Position numbers and translations under genes: made by a program. From NCBI RefSeq assembly GCF_021129155.1, contig NZ_JAJOMC010000008.1:52028-116027 (forward strand): 64,000 nucleotides of DNA, read 5' to 3'. Origin of the DNA: Arthrobacter sp. AK04 (lineage in GTDB: Bacteria > Actinomycetota > Actinomycetes > Actinomycetales > Micrococcaceae). Below the pieces are notes generated by a model. That model saw nothing but the letters and a program-made list of their open reading frames with translations. It was not told where the DNA came from and did not search any database. Below, piece after piece: positions 24,822 to 34,401 of this stretch (position 1 is the stretch's first letter; every line of letters begins with the position of its first letter).

Positions 24822-26893
24822 CCGAGTTTGACGACTGGTTCGCCGCCAACGACAAGTTCCTCACCGGGGCCGTTGCCTGGCTGCGGGAGCGCCTCGAGGC
24901 GGCCAGGACACCGGAGGCACGAGCCGACACCACAGCGACGACGCAGGAGCCAAAGGCATTCTTCTCGCGGCGGACGGCCCGGCCTCCTGCAATGCCCGCA
25001 GCCGCGATCGGGCGCCCCGCCCCTGCCGCGGTTCCGATGCCCCTCGACGCGGCAGAGGACCAGGACGACCCACCACCGCTGATCATGCTCGCGCGCCGCC
25101 TGGGTATGACCGCCTTCGAGCGTAACGTGCTGCTGCTCTCGGTCGCTATGGAGCTCGACACCCGCATCGCGGGATTGTGCGCACGAGTCCACCGCGTGCC
25201 CGCGATGGATTACCCGACCTTCGCATTGGCAATGTCGGTGTTCGACGACCCGGGGTGGGATGCAATCTCACCCGAACGCCCGTTGCGCCACTGGCAGCTG
25301 GTCGACGTCGTCCGGACCGGACCAGAGCCGCTGACCTCCAGCAGGCTGCGAGCCGACGACCGAATCGTGAGCTTCGTCAAGGGCCTGCACCACCTCGACG
25401 AGCGCCTGCGACCGATCCTGCGTCCGCTGCCCAAGACCTCCTCGGACGACCTCGCGCCTTCACAGCAGTCCGTCGCCGAAGAGGTGACTACCGGTCTGCG
25501 ACGGGTCTCGGCCGACGGCGCGCCGGCACCGACCGTCCTGCTGCTCGGCCCCGACCGGGCCTGCAAGCGGCTGGTGGCCGGGGAAGTGGCCCGCATTGCC
25601 AACCTGCACCTGTTCACGCTGGACGCCGAGGACCTACCTTCGGAGCGCTCCGACCTCGAGTCGCTGAGTCGCCTGTGGCACCGCGAGACGCTGCTCGCGC
25701 CCGTTGGCCTCCACATCGACGCGCACGACGTCGACCGCCGCGGGGCGGCCGCGGACTCGGTGCGCCGATGGCTGCGCGAGAGGCCAGGCTTGGTCCTGCT
25801 GGATGTGCGTGAGATGTGGCCGGACGTCACCGAAACGGCGGTCGTCCCGGTCGACGTGGCCCGCCCGATGCCGGCCGAGCAGCTGTCGACGTGGCAGGAT
25901 GCGCTGCGCGCATCCGTTGACGACGTCGCGCCGTCGCGCTTGGCCGGCCAGTTCGACCTCGACCTCACCAATATCCGCCGGATCGCACACGAGACTGCGG
26001 ATGTCGTGGGGGAGCAGCGCCTGACCGCACTCTGGCGGGCCTGTCTCCTGCACTCGCGGCCGGTTCTCGACGAGTTGGCCCAGCGTCTGGACCCGAAGGC
26101 CACTATGGACGACCTCCAACTGCCCGACCCCGAGAAACGGCAGCTGGAGCAGATCCTTGACCAGGTCTCGAACCGCGGCAAGGTCTACGACGGCATGGGC
26201 TTCCGGGAGCGGATGAATCGCGGTCTCGGAATCAGCGTGCTCTTCGCTGGGGAGAGCGGCACGGGCAAGACCATGGCAGCGGAGGCGCTGGCGCACAAAC
26301 TCGACCTCCTGCTCTACCGGATTGACCTGTCGTCCGTCGTCGACAAGTACATCGGTGAGACCGAGAAGAACCTGCGCCGCCTCTTCGACGCCGCGGAAGG
26401 CGGCGGGGCGATCTTGTTCTTCGACGAGGCAGACGCCCTCTTCGGCAAGCGCAGCGAGGTCAAGGACAGCCACGACCGCTACGCCAATATCGAGATCAAT
26501 TACCTGCTCCAGCGGCTGGAGGGCTACCGCGGCCTGGCCATCCTGGCTACCAACCGGAAGAGCTCGATGGACACGGCGTTCCTCCGTCGACTGCGCTTCA
26601 TCGTGTCATTCCCCTTCCCCGGGGTAACCCAACGTACGGAGATCTGGTCGCACATCTTTCCCGAACAGGCCGAGGCAGGTGAGCTGGACGTCGCCCGGCT
26701 GGCACGCCTGGACCTGACCGGAGGGAGTATCCAGACGGTCGCCCTCAACGCGGCGTTCGCCGCGGCGGCGATGGGCAGCCGGATCACCATGCCGTTGATG
26801 CTCGACGCGGCGCGCGCAGAGCTGCGCAAGCTGGAGAAGCCCGTCAACGAGTCGGACTTCCGTTGGCTCGAACTTGCGGAGGGTTCGGCATGA
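24818..26893 (+). CDS. eCIS AAA+ ATPase
   Basis: The protein has 691 residues. An N-terminal helical part is followed by a degenerate first AAA-like module (PTVLLLGPDRACKRLVAGE, which keeps only a trace of a P-loop). A complete second module has Walker A GESGTGKT at 478-485, Walker B ILFFDEADALFG near 531-541 and a TNRKSSMDTAFLRR arginine-finger region. This is the Pvc15/Afp15-type ATPase, needed for cargo loading or particle assembly in known systems. Overlaps on both sides are 4 bp. Confidence 0.9.
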   Translation: MTEFDDWFAANDKFLTGAVAWLRERLEAARTPEARADTTATTQEPKAFFSRRTARPPAMPAAAIGRPAPAAVPMPLDAAEDQDDPPPLIMLARRLGMTAFERNVLLLSVAMELDTRIAGLCARVHRVPAMDYPTFALAMSVFDDPGWDAISPERPLRHWQLVDVVRTGPEPLTSSRLRADDRIVSFVKGLHHLDERLRPILRPLPKTSSDDLAPSQQSVAEEVTTGLRRVSADGAPAPTVLLLGPDRACKRLVAGEVARIANLHLFTLDAEDLPSERSDLESLSRLWHRETLLAPVGLHIDAHDVDRRGAAADSVRRWLRERPGLVLLDVREMWPDVTETAVVPVDVARPMPAEQLSTWQDALRASVDDVAPSRLAGQFDLDLTNIRRIAHETADVVGEQRLTALWRACLLHSRPVLDELAQRLDPKATMDDLQLPDPEKRQLEQILDQVSNRGKVYDGMGFRERMNRGLGISVLFAGESGTGKTMAAEALAHKLDLLLYRIDLSSVVDKYIGETEKNLRRLFDAAEGGGAILFFDEADALFGKRSEVKDSHDRYANIEINYLLQRLEGYRGLAILATNRKSSMDTAFLRRLRFIVSFPFPGVTQRTEIWSHIFPEQAEAGELDVARLARLDLTGGSIQTVALNAAFAAAAMGSRITMPLMLDAARAELRKLEKPVNESDFRWLELAEGSA

Positions 26894-27207
26894 TCCGCCC
26901 CAACCATCAGCCCGGCCAGCAGCGAGAGGCCCGGATCGACCTGCGCATCGAGCGGCTCGTCCTCGACGGCCTTTCATGGAAGCCAGGGGACCGAGAGCGG
27001 TTCCGGGCAGGGCTCGAGAGTGAGCTGGCCCGGTTGCTGACCCAGCACGGTCTTCCCGGCCGGCCGGACCACGCCACCTCGCGCTATGGCCACGAAGCGT
27101 CCAGGAAGGCGGCCCCCATCGACCTCCGGGGAGAGTCGGCGGTCGACGGCGCGGCCCGCGTGGCGCAACAAGTCTACGAGAGCATCCACCGGGAAGTGCG
27201 GCCATGA
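26890..27207 (+). CDS. Small eCIS operon protein
   Basis: This 105-residue protein starts at ATG 26890 (ATGA overlap). It opens with REARIDLRIERLVLDGL, then a helical stretch RERFRAGLESELARLL, and ends VAQQVYESI. The pattern IxxLVLDGL plus ExxLxxLL is typical of the small genes placed between the ATPase and the first DUF4157 gene in actinobacterial eCIS clusters. Function is unknown. It may help load the DUF4157 protein that follows. Confidence 0.65.
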   Translation: MIRPNHQPGQQREARIDLRIERLVLDGLSWKPGDRERFRAGLESELARLLTQHGLPGRPDHATSRYGHEASRKAAPIDLRGESAVDGAARVAQQVYESIHREVRP

Positions 27208-30200
27208 ATCGCCCACAGTCGACACATGAGCGCCGCACGCTCGCCGCCCCCGCCGGTCTCAGTCGACCGCATGCCGCGCCGGCCGTCCGCCATACCCCCG
27301 CGGCGGGTGCCGGCGTACCTCTCGGCGCAGGAGTCCGAACGTTCATGGAGGGCCGATTCGACCACGACTTCACTGCCGTGCGCGTGCACCCCTCGGCCCG
27401 ACCGCCCGTGGCCTCAGGAGGGCGAGTCCCGCTGGCGTGGACCCTCGGCCACGACGTCTATCTCGGACCGCGCGCTGGCAGTACCGACACCCCTGAAGGA
27501 CTGGCACTGATGGCGCACGAGCTGACACACGTGGTGCAGCAGGACGATGCGCGCGACGACGACAGTGGGCGTTACGACCCAGCCACCGAGGTAAAAGCCG
27601 AGAACGAGGCCCGGTTAACGTCGATCGACGCCTTCGACCCGTCAGTGCAAGTCGTGCGCCCGGCGGCACGGCACGGCGGCGTCAGCTTCAGCACGGCCTC
27701 GGCAGTGCTGGGCGGCCTCGCGGGGGCGGTAGTCGGCGGCCTAGTCGGTGCCCTCGCGGGACCGCTCGGTGCCATTGTCGGACTGGCCGCGGGGGCTGCT
27801 CTCGGCGCCTGGGTCGCCGGGTCGCTTACCAACACCGCACGCGGCGCTGGCGAAGGCACTCCAAGGCAGCGGATCCACCAGCTACTCCGGCGTACCCTGA
27901 CTGACTGGGTCGTCGCGGACGAGGACGCGGCAGCTGCGCTCGGGATCCTGCTGGCGCTGGAGAAGTCGGACCCTGTCGAGCTCTACGACGTCGTGCAGGC
28001 CATGAAGATGGGAGACGACTGGCAGACCCTGCGCGCGGAGCTGCCCGGAGACCTCCAGGCGTCGTACTACGCCCTGGTCCAGCTGCGGATGTCGCCCGAC
28101 AGCGGCTACGTAATGCCGGGTGACGTGCTGCGGCTGACGTTCCTCTCCTCCCGCGGCGTCCCGAACACCGTGACAAGCCCAACGGGCGAGAGCGTCACCG
28201 ACCCGCACGACGTGCGCGAGCTTGAGGTGGTGGACAGGGCCGTCGGCCTCTTCGATCTGGGCACCCGCCTCGACATCGCCGGCCTCACCTTGGAGGCCGC
28301 GGCCAACAAGATCGCGCAGGCCTACGTGGACGCCCGCTGGTTCAGCCAGCTGGGGGTGACATTGGAGCCCGTCCGCCGAGGCTCGCTATACACCTCGCTG
28401 GGCACGTTGTCGAACCCGACCAAGGCCCTGGGCGCGAGCCGGCCGCTCGACCCGGTGGAGCAGGCCCGGAAGACCAAGCTTGAACGGTTCCACGACCACG
28501 TGCCGTGGACGAACTTCCGCATGCCGGTGCTCGACATGGCCGTATCCCTCTACCACCGCGAGGTCGACGAGCGCCTCGACCAGTACGACGACCCCGAGCA
28601 GCTGTGGCAGCAGTCTAAGGCACGCGCACAGACGCGTTACGAGCAGCTCACCAAGCCGACCCGGGCCGAAGAGTTCCTGGCTTTCTCCCGCCGCCAGATG
28701 GCGTTGGCCGCCAACATGCCCCCGACCGAGAAGCAGCGGTATGAGAAGACTAACAGCCGGTTTATCACCTGGCTGGACAAGCACGAACATGACCCCAAGC
28801 TCGCGACCACCACGCCGGTGGAAGTGTGGGTCCGCGAGTCCATGGTCGTCGTTCGCGGCGAGATCGCGACAGAGGTAAAGAAGGAGATGGACGTCGCGAC
28901 TGAGAAGCGCCGCCAGGCTGCGCTGGAGCGCGGCTCGGAGAAGTTCGGTAAGGCGCACAAACTGGCCGAGCGGCGTATCTGGCCGGTCACGCCTAACTCG
29001 TCGGCGGATTCGAGCGAGGAGGCCATATCGGAGACGACCGGCGAGGTGGTAACCAAGAGTTGGCTCATCACCGCCAGCCCGGCTGAACGGTTGATGCGCG
29101 ACAAGATCGCCACAGATTTCCTGCAAAGCTCGCTGGAGCGGCTGGTACGTGACCCCGAGGCCTATCTCAAAACCGACGTCACGACCGACCTGGCCGACTA
29201 CCTGAAAGAAAACCCCGATCAGCTCGCCGCCCTCCAGCTCACCATCCAAAACCCAATCGTCGAGAGCTTCGAGAATGCAGTCGACATCCCGGCCTGGCAA
29301 ACAGCGACGGAGGTGGTGATCGGTTTCATCCCGTTCCTCGGCGCAGCAGTGGGAATCGCGGAGGCCCTGTCGGGGCGCGACCTGTTCGGGCACCCCCTGT
29401 CAACCACCGAGCGCACGATCATAGGAATCGGCGCCGCTCTGCCGGGGATCGGCAAGGTGGTCAAGGGGGGAAAGGACGCCTTCCGCGCGAGCAGGGTGGT
29501 CGCGGCCTACGGACTGGGGGGCGACGAGGCCGCCCGGGTCTACCGGATGTACACGGGATTGGGTCCCGGGAGCAAGGGTGCCGTGCTGTTTGGCAAGGGA
29601 TTAGAGACGATCAAGGCCGGTCGCCAGGTCGACGACCCGGGGACGCTGCGCAAGATGGAGGCTGTGCTCAAGGAACTCGGCATGACCGAGAAGTCGGCTG
29701 CCAAGGCCTTGATGCCCGGGGCTGAGCGGGAGCTCGAGGCGGTTGCGGCCCGCGAGCTGCAGGCCGTGAAGCTCGCGACCGGTCCGATAAGCCCGGACAC
29801 CGAGAAGCTTCTGATGGGCAACGACGCTCTGCGGGTAGCCCTGAAGGAGAACACGCTGGCTGCCAAGGTGCTCAAGAAGTGCGCCTCGCCGTGCTTTCCC
29901 GCGAACGCCACCGCCGAGCAGGTACAGCGGCTCGAGAGTCTGCTCGAACGTGTTGCGAAAACAGGAAATTACGACGAGAACCTGCTGCGCGAGTACCTCT
30001 ACAAGCGCCGTGAGCTGCTGGACTCGGCGATCAACGATTTGGGGATGATCGCTAACACCAAGCGGATCCAGGCGGGCACGGCTGCAAAGGACCTCAACGC
30101 CTGGCTCGCGTTCATGACCGACCCGACGAAGGCGATCACGAAGCTGGACGACCCGCTGGCCAAACTCGCCCGTCGCAACCTCGCGCACGACATCGGCGTC

Positions 30201-30632
30201 CTTGGCGGCCGGGCCCAGGCCGCCAAGGACGGGTTGAAGGTTACGGCGTTCACATCGCCCTTCAAGATGGGCTCGCATGGACAGGGGCTCGATGACTTGG
30301 CCGCGGAAGCAGCCGAGGGGATCGAGGGGATCGCGGTCAAAGGACCGTCCCTGGAGACCGACCTGATCTACGTGCTCGAGCACAAGGGCGGCAAGGCCGG
30401 CTTGCGCAAGGGTCAGATGGAGATCGACTGGATCATCACCAACATCCAGCGCCTATACCGCGAGGGCGGACCCGAGGGTCGCAAGTGGGCCGGCACCCTG
30501 GCCAAAGCCCTTGAGGAGGGCCGGCTGCGCGGCCGGGCCTACAGCACCGAAGTCGTCAAGGACGCCGCCGGTGCCACAATGGTGATCAAAGAGTGGATCT
30601 ACAAGGCGAAGAAGGTGCTCCTTGTTCCCTGA
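27204..30632 (+). CDS. DUF4157 protein with C-terminal nuclease-like domain, candidate eCIS toxin
   Basis: The 1142-residue protein has four parts. Residues ~30-115 form a DUF4157 module with HDFTAVRVHPSA and the zinc motif HELTH at 105-109. Residues ~165-215 are a glycine-zipper stretch (GGLAGAVVGGLVGALAGPLG). A long helical middle follows, and near 700-760 comes a pretoxin-TG-like segment (GFIPFLGAAVGIAEALSGRD, then PGIGKVVKGGK). The C-terminal ~150 residues contain D1053 and E1059-H-K1061 (TDLIYVLEHKGGKAGL), the arrangement of PD-(D/E)xK nucleases. DUF4157 is widely linked to eCIS cargo. A nuclease effector is my inference. Confidence 0.72.
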   Translation: MNRPQSTHERRTLAAPAGLSRPHAAPAVRHTPAAGAGVPLGAGVRTFMEGRFDHDFTAVRVHPSARPPVASGGRVPLAWTLGHDVYLGPRAGSTDTPEGLALMAHELTHVVQQDDARDDDSGRYDPATEVKAENEARLTSIDAFDPSVQVVRPAARHGGVSFSTASAVLGGLAGAVVGGLVGALAGPLGAIVGLAAGAALGAWVAGSLTNTARGAGEGTPRQRIHQLLRRTLTDWVVADEDAAAALGILLALEKSDPVELYDVVQAMKMGDDWQTLRAELPGDLQASYYALVQLRMSPDSGYVMPGDVLRLTFLSSRGVPNTVTSPTGESVTDPHDVRELEVVDRAVGLFDLGTRLDIAGLTLEAAANKIAQAYVDARWFSQLGVTLEPVRRGSLYTSLGTLSNPTKALGASRPLDPVEQARKTKLERFHDHVPWTNFRMPVLDMAVSLYHREVDERLDQYDDPEQLWQQSKARAQTRYEQLTKPTRAEEFLAFSRRQMALAANMPPTEKQRYEKTNSRFITWLDKHEHDPKLATTTPVEVWVRESMVVVRGEIATEVKKEMDVATEKRRQAALERGSEKFGKAHKLAERRIWPVTPNSSADSSEEAISETTGEVVTKSWLITASPAERLMRDKIATDFLQSSLERLVRDPEAYLKTDVTTDLADYLKENPDQLAALQLTIQNPIVESFENAVDIPAWQTATEVVIGFIPFLGAAVGIAEALSGRDLFGHPLSTTERTIIGIGAALPGIGKVVKGGKDAFRASRVVAAYGLGGDEAARVYRMYTGLGPGSKGAVLFGKGLETIKAGRQVDDPGTLRKMEAVLKELGMTEKSAAKALMPGAERELEAVAARELQAVKLATGPISPDTEKLLMGNDALRVALKENTLAAKVLKKCASPCFPANATAEQVQRLESLLERVAKTGNYDENLLREYLYKRRELLDSAINDLGMIANTKRIQAGTAAKDLNAWLAFMTDPTKAITKLDDPLAKLARRNLAHDIGVLGGRAQAAKDGLKVTAFTSPFKMGSHGQGLDDLAAEAAEGIEGIAVKGPSLETDLIYVLEHKGGKAGLRKGQMEIDWIITNIQRLYREGGPEGRKWAGTLAKALEEGRLRGRAYSTEVVKDAAGATMVIKEWIYKAKKVLLVP

Positions 30633-31398
30633 TCAGTTGCGCCTAGACCACACGTGGGCCGCCGAGCTGACGGGGTTCCTCCACCGGCAGCTCGACGGCG
30701 CCCCTGACCACGACGAGGACGACCCGGTGGGCGCAGTCCTCGCCGCAGGTTACCTGCGCGACCTCGGCCTCCTCGGTGCCGTGACTGGGATGGCGCCCGA
30801 GGAGGTTCGCGACCTGTGGCGGCAGAGTGTGCTGCTCACGAGCGTCGCTTTCCGAATGCGCCCCGGCACGGACGAGGACCAGTCGCTCGCCAACTCACGC
30901 CGCGGCATGGAGGGCATGGAGCTCGGGCTCGCGGCGGGTGCGCTCGACGTCGTCCGCGACCTGGCCAAGCTGGTGCAGGACCCGCCCGGCGCGAGCTATT
31001 TAGGCGAGGACTCCGTCGTCTGCACCACCGAGGAACAGCTGCTCGCCTACGCTACGCGGGACCTGGTGCTGGGGCAGGAGGACCCCGGCCACTGGCTCGC
31101 CCGGATCGACGCGCCCACGGGTGCGCACGCCCTGCGCACCGCGCTGCTGGTCGCGCTCGCAAGGGCGAACGCTGCCGACGCCCGCTGGCTGTGTGAGGAG
31201 CTCCACCGCGAGTACCTCCAGCGCATCGCCGGGGAGGCGATCCTGCGCCGCCTCGACGACTGCGTGGACGTACCCTCCCTCGCCGCCCTGGCCCTGGCGC
31301 GACACGTCGGCCTGGACCTGACGCCTGACCGGGCCGACCCGTGGCTGCCGCTCGCGGTGCCCGGGCTGTCGACGCGCTCCGAGGGGGTAGAGCGATGA
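30622..31398 (+). CDS. Candidate immunity or partner protein of the nuclease-like DUF4157 protein
   Basis: This 258-residue, acidic, mostly helical soluble protein has no signal peptide or recognised domain. The start is TTG 30622, overlapping the toxin-like gene by 11 bp with GAAGGT upstream. It sits directly downstream of the DUF4157-nuclease gene and directly before the second DUF4157 gene, the usual place for an immunity or chaperone gene. The assignment is positional only. A structural role in the particle cannot be excluded. Confidence 0.45.
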   Translation: MFPDQLRLDHTWAAELTGFLHRQLDGAPDHDEDDPVGAVLAAGYLRDLGLLGAVTGMAPEEVRDLWRQSVLLTSVAFRMRPGTDEDQSLANSRRGMEGMELGLAAGALDVVRDLAKLVQDPPGASYLGEDSVVCTTEEQLLAYATRDLVLGQEDPGHWLARIDAPTGAHALRTALLVALARANAADARWLCEELHREYLQRIAGEAILRRLDDCVDVPSLAALALARHVGLDLTPDRADPWLPLAVPGLSTRSEGVER

Positions 31399-33176
31399 CC
31401 CTTATGCACGAGCGGCCGGTGACCGTTGACCTGGACGCCCGCGCCCATGTCGCCGGCGGCGACGTGTCCCGTCTCCTCGCGCGCAAGGTCGTCGGCGGCC
31501 TGCCCTCAGCCGGAGAACCGCTGACAGCGGCCGTTTCTAACTCTCTCGGCGCGGCCTCCGGCCACGACCTCAGCCACGTACGTGTGCACCGTGACGGGTA
31601 CGCCGCCGACACGGCGCGGGCGTTCGGCGCGCGTGCACTGACGGCTGGCCATCACGTGTTCCTCGGCGCCGGACCCGCCGGAGCGAGCACCGGCCGGGTC
31701 CTGGCCCACGAGGTCGGGCACGCTGTCTCCCAGGCGCGGGCCGGTCATCCGGTCGTGCAGCTCGACGCGATCGACCAGGTCCAGGATCTGCTGTCGTACG
31801 GCGTTCTGGACTGGGCAGTCACCGACTCCGAGGCGATGGAGTCGTTGGCTCTGCTCAACGCTCTGCCTGACGCCCAGCTCACTTCGGGACTGGCGCGGCT
31901 GGAGAACAAGTTCCTCAACCGGCTGCTGGACAACCTGCCCGATGCGGCACGGTCCGGCCCCGGCTACCAGCGTGTGGTGCAGGCCTTCGGTGCGGCGCGC
32001 GCCGCCGGGACCGCCGTCTCCGACCTCGGCTACGGCCTGTTCGACTGGGTGGTCACCGTCAGCGACGTCATCGGGGCCTACAACACCCTCGTCAACCTGA
32101 AGCCGACCCAGCAGGAGACATTCCTGCTGGGGCTGGAGAAGGCGGAGCGGTTCGGTCGCCTAGTCTCGAACTCCAACGGCGGTCACCTCAGCCTCTACCT
32201 GCACCCCTGGATGAAGACCCTCATCCCGGGCGGGTTGACCCGCGCCCAACAGAAGCTGCTGCGAACGGTCGTCGGCAACACCTCGGACCTGGCCACCATC
32301 ACCTTGGCCGTCCAGGTCCGCTTCAATATGACCGTCGGCCCCGCAACGGTGCCGGGGCGGAACCCCACACCCTGGGACGCGGGTCAGCTGAAGAGGACAT
32401 ACCTCGTCCTCGACAAACTCCCGGAGGCACACACCGCCACCAACCGTGAGTTGGTCAAGCTCGGCCAGTACACCCGACCCGCCGGTGACGGGGAGCAGGG
32501 GGCGTACTACGACGGCGAGTTGGCCATCAACGTGAAGGGGGCCGCGGACGCCGACACCATCCGCCACGAAACGGGCCACTCTGTCGATGCGAGAATCGGC
32601 TGGAGCAGGGGCCGCGAGCCGGCCAATCCCAAACGAGGCGGCTGGCTCACGTACCCGGCCCATGCGGCAGCCGCGAAGGACATGATCGCCGACGCGAAGT
32701 CAGGGATCGCTGGCCTACCCGCACCACAGCAGGCGGATGTCGTGGCCGAGATCGCCACCTCCATGACCAACCGGTCGACCACTGGACAGCTCGCCCGGAT
32801 CAAGTCGAAGCCGTGGTGGGCGGGACTCACCGCCACAGTGAAGGGGCACGTCATCGGCGACCCGACCTTCGAGGCCGTGGGTGTGGGACTGGAGAAGCCG
32901 TGGTTCCAAGCGGCGGACGGCGGTACGCACCTCGGCACGCACATCTACCAGGAAAGCTACACGCCCATCTGGGTGCGCTACGAGCACCAGGCTCGAAGGC
33001 CCGAACGCAAGCTGAGCGACTACCAGTTCCGGGACGCGGGGGAGTGGTTTGCCGAGACGTACGCCTGGTATTACGCGCCCGACTCCCGAGACAAGGGCAT
33101 GAAGCTGAACGACAAGGATCCCGACACCAAGGCGTGGTTCGACACCAACGTTGACCCGATCGTGGGGACACGATGA
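31395..33176 (+). CDS. DUF4157 protein with second zinc-metallopeptidase domain, candidate eCIS toxin
   Basis: The protein has 593 residues from ATG 31395 (ATGA overlap). Residues ~35-115 are a DUF4157 module with HDLSHVRVHRDG and HEVGH at 105-109, the same spacing as in the other DUF4157 protein. The C-terminal half carries a separate zinc-peptidase signature. HETGH lies at 391-395, and GEWFAETYAWYY near 549-560, with E550/E554, could supply the third ligand. That layout suits a gluzincin-type toxin. The N-terminal module would then be the packaging or delivery part and the C-terminal peptidase the effector. Substrate is unknown. Confidence 0.72.
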   Translation: MTLMHERPVTVDLDARAHVAGGDVSRLLARKVVGGLPSAGEPLTAAVSNSLGAASGHDLSHVRVHRDGYAADTARAFGARALTAGHHVFLGAGPAGASTGRVLAHEVGHAVSQARAGHPVVQLDAIDQVQDLLSYGVLDWAVTDSEAMESLALLNALPDAQLTSGLARLENKFLNRLLDNLPDAARSGPGYQRVVQAFGAARAAGTAVSDLGYGLFDWVVTVSDVIGAYNTLVNLKPTQQETFLLGLEKAERFGRLVSNSNGGHLSLYLHPWMKTLIPGGLTRAQQKLLRTVVGNTSDLATITLAVQVRFNMTVGPATVPGRNPTPWDAGQLKRTYLVLDKLPEAHTATNRELVKLGQYTRPAGDGEQGAYYDGELAINVKGAADADTIRHETGHSVDARIGWSRGREPANPKRGGWLTYPAHAAAAKDMIADAKSGIAGLPAPQQADVVAEIATSMTNRSTTGQLARIKSKPWWAGLTATVKGHVIGDPTFEAVGVGLEKPWFQAADGGTHLGTHIYQESYTPIWVRYEHQARRPERKLSDYQFRDAGEWFAETYAWYYAPDSRDKGMKLNDKDPDTKAWFDTNVDPIVGTR

Positions 33177-33745
33177 ACACCGCCGGCATCAGCGAGCGAG
33201 AGCTGCGCAAACGGGTCGCCGCCAGGGCCCAGGACCTCGGCGCCGCCCTGCGGCCGGGCGACGTAATGTTGTCGTACGGCGAGGTTCCAACCACGCCGGG
33301 CTACCGGCTGTTCCATGCCTCGTGGGGCGCGGGCGTCTCCGCGGACGCGCTCTCGGGCCTGGTGCACGCCGGTGAGGAGCCCGACCTACTGCCAGGCCAC
33401 GCCATAGAGACCCTGATGGAGGTCTGGAGAACCGCGCCGACGCCGGCTGCCGGACAGGTGGCGCAAGCACTGGCCTTCCTGCTCGACCCCATGGCCCGGT
33501 GGGAGCCGCTGCTCACCGATGACGACGTCGCCGCTTGGGGGTCGGGCGAGGGCCCGGTCACCGCGCCAGCTCTGGAGACCGACGACGCCAGCGGTTGCAT
33601 AACCCGGACGAGCTTCTGGTGGCGCAGAGGCAGCGAGGCCCAAGTGGTCGTGGTGGACGTCGACGCCTCTGGTCACGTCACCGTGGGCGGTGGCCGCTCC
33701 AGTGATCGTTCGGCTATACCGGAAGCGGAAGGAGAACGGCCATGA
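33173..33745 (+). CDS. Candidate partner or immunity protein of the peptidase-like DUF4157 protein
   Basis: This 190-residue soluble protein with ATGA overlap follows the second DUF4157 gene. It has no recognised motif; a Trp-rich FWWRRGSEAQVVVVDVD strand region lies near the C-terminus. As with the gene at 30.6 kb, its position behind a candidate toxin suggests immunity or chaperone function. Two toxin-like genes each followed by an unrelated small gene argue for two effector modules inserted in the structural operon. Confidence 0.42.
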   Translation: MNTAGISERELRKRVAARAQDLGAALRPGDVMLSYGEVPTTPGYRLFHASWGAGVSADALSGLVHAGEEPDLLPGHAIETLMEVWRTAPTPAAGQVAQALAFLLDPMARWEPLLTDDDVAAWGSGEGPVTAPALETDDASGCITRTSFWWRRGSEAQVVVVDVDASGHVTVGGGRSSDRSAIPEAEGERP

Positions 33746-34401
33746 CCGGCTTCCCCGGCTCGCCCGCCGTCCTCAAGGGCGGCCTGGTCCTCGTCGACCC
33801 CACCTCGGCGGCGGTGCGGCGGGTGATCTCGCTGCAGTACAACCCCGACTCGCTGAGCCGGACCCTGCAGGTCAAGAACGCGGGCCAGGACACCCCCGAC
33901 CACGCGGAGGCGCTGCGGCTGACCGGGCCGCCGGTGGAGACCATCAAGCTAGACGTGGAAATCGACGCCACCGACCAACTCGAGCTGCCCGACCAGTACC
34001 CGGGGGTCACCGAGCTGGGGATCTTCCCGGTGCTCGCGGCGATGGAGACAATCGTCTACCCGGGCAGCAGCCTCCTGCAGGCCAACAATGCGCTTGCGGC
34101 GGCCGGGACGCTCGAGATAGTCCCGATGGAGTCGGCGCTCGTGTTGTTCGTGTGGAGTCGCAGCCGGATTGTCCCAGTGCGGCTGACGGAGTTCTCGATC
34201 ACGGAGGAAGCTTTCGACACCGCGCTTAACCCGATCCGCGCGAAAATCAGCCTAGGGATGCGCGTGCTGTCGGTTGACGACCTCGGGTTCCAGCACCAGG
34301 GAGGCGGTCTGTTCATGACTTACCTGCAGCAGAAGGAGCAGCTCGCGGGCCGCGCCCCCGGTGGCGCCCTGCGGACGCTCGGCCTGACAGGGATCCGCTG
34401 A
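33742..34401 (+). CDS. eCIS tube-cap/hub adaptor protein (Pvc7/Afp7 N-terminal type)
   Basis: This 219-residue protein has the N-terminal signature VISLQYNPDSLSRTLQV, typical of the 'contractile injection system tube' family that caps or initiates the inner tube above the spike. ETIKLDVEIDATD and a C-terminal SLGMRVLSVDDL strand follow. In Photorhabdus-type systems this domain and a LysM domain are in one protein (Afp7). Here the LysM part is a separate gene that overlaps it by one base. Confidence 0.75.
   Translation: MTGFPGSPAVLKGGLVLVDPTSAAVRRVISLQYNPDSLSRTLQVKNAGQDTPDHAEALRLTGPPVETIKLDVEIDATDQLELPDQYPGVTELGIFPVLAAMETIVYPGSSLLQANNALAAAGTLEIVPMESALVLFVWSRSRIVPVRLTEFSITEEAFDTALNPIRAKISLGMRVLSVDDLGFQHQGGGLFMTYLQQKEQLAGRAPGGALRTLGLTGIR

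Noticed and set aside
28386..29393. 335-codon open frame on the - strand inside the DUF4157 gene
   Set aside because: GC-rich coding DNA gives long antisense frames. The + strand has continuous domain structure and operon overlaps; the - frame has none.
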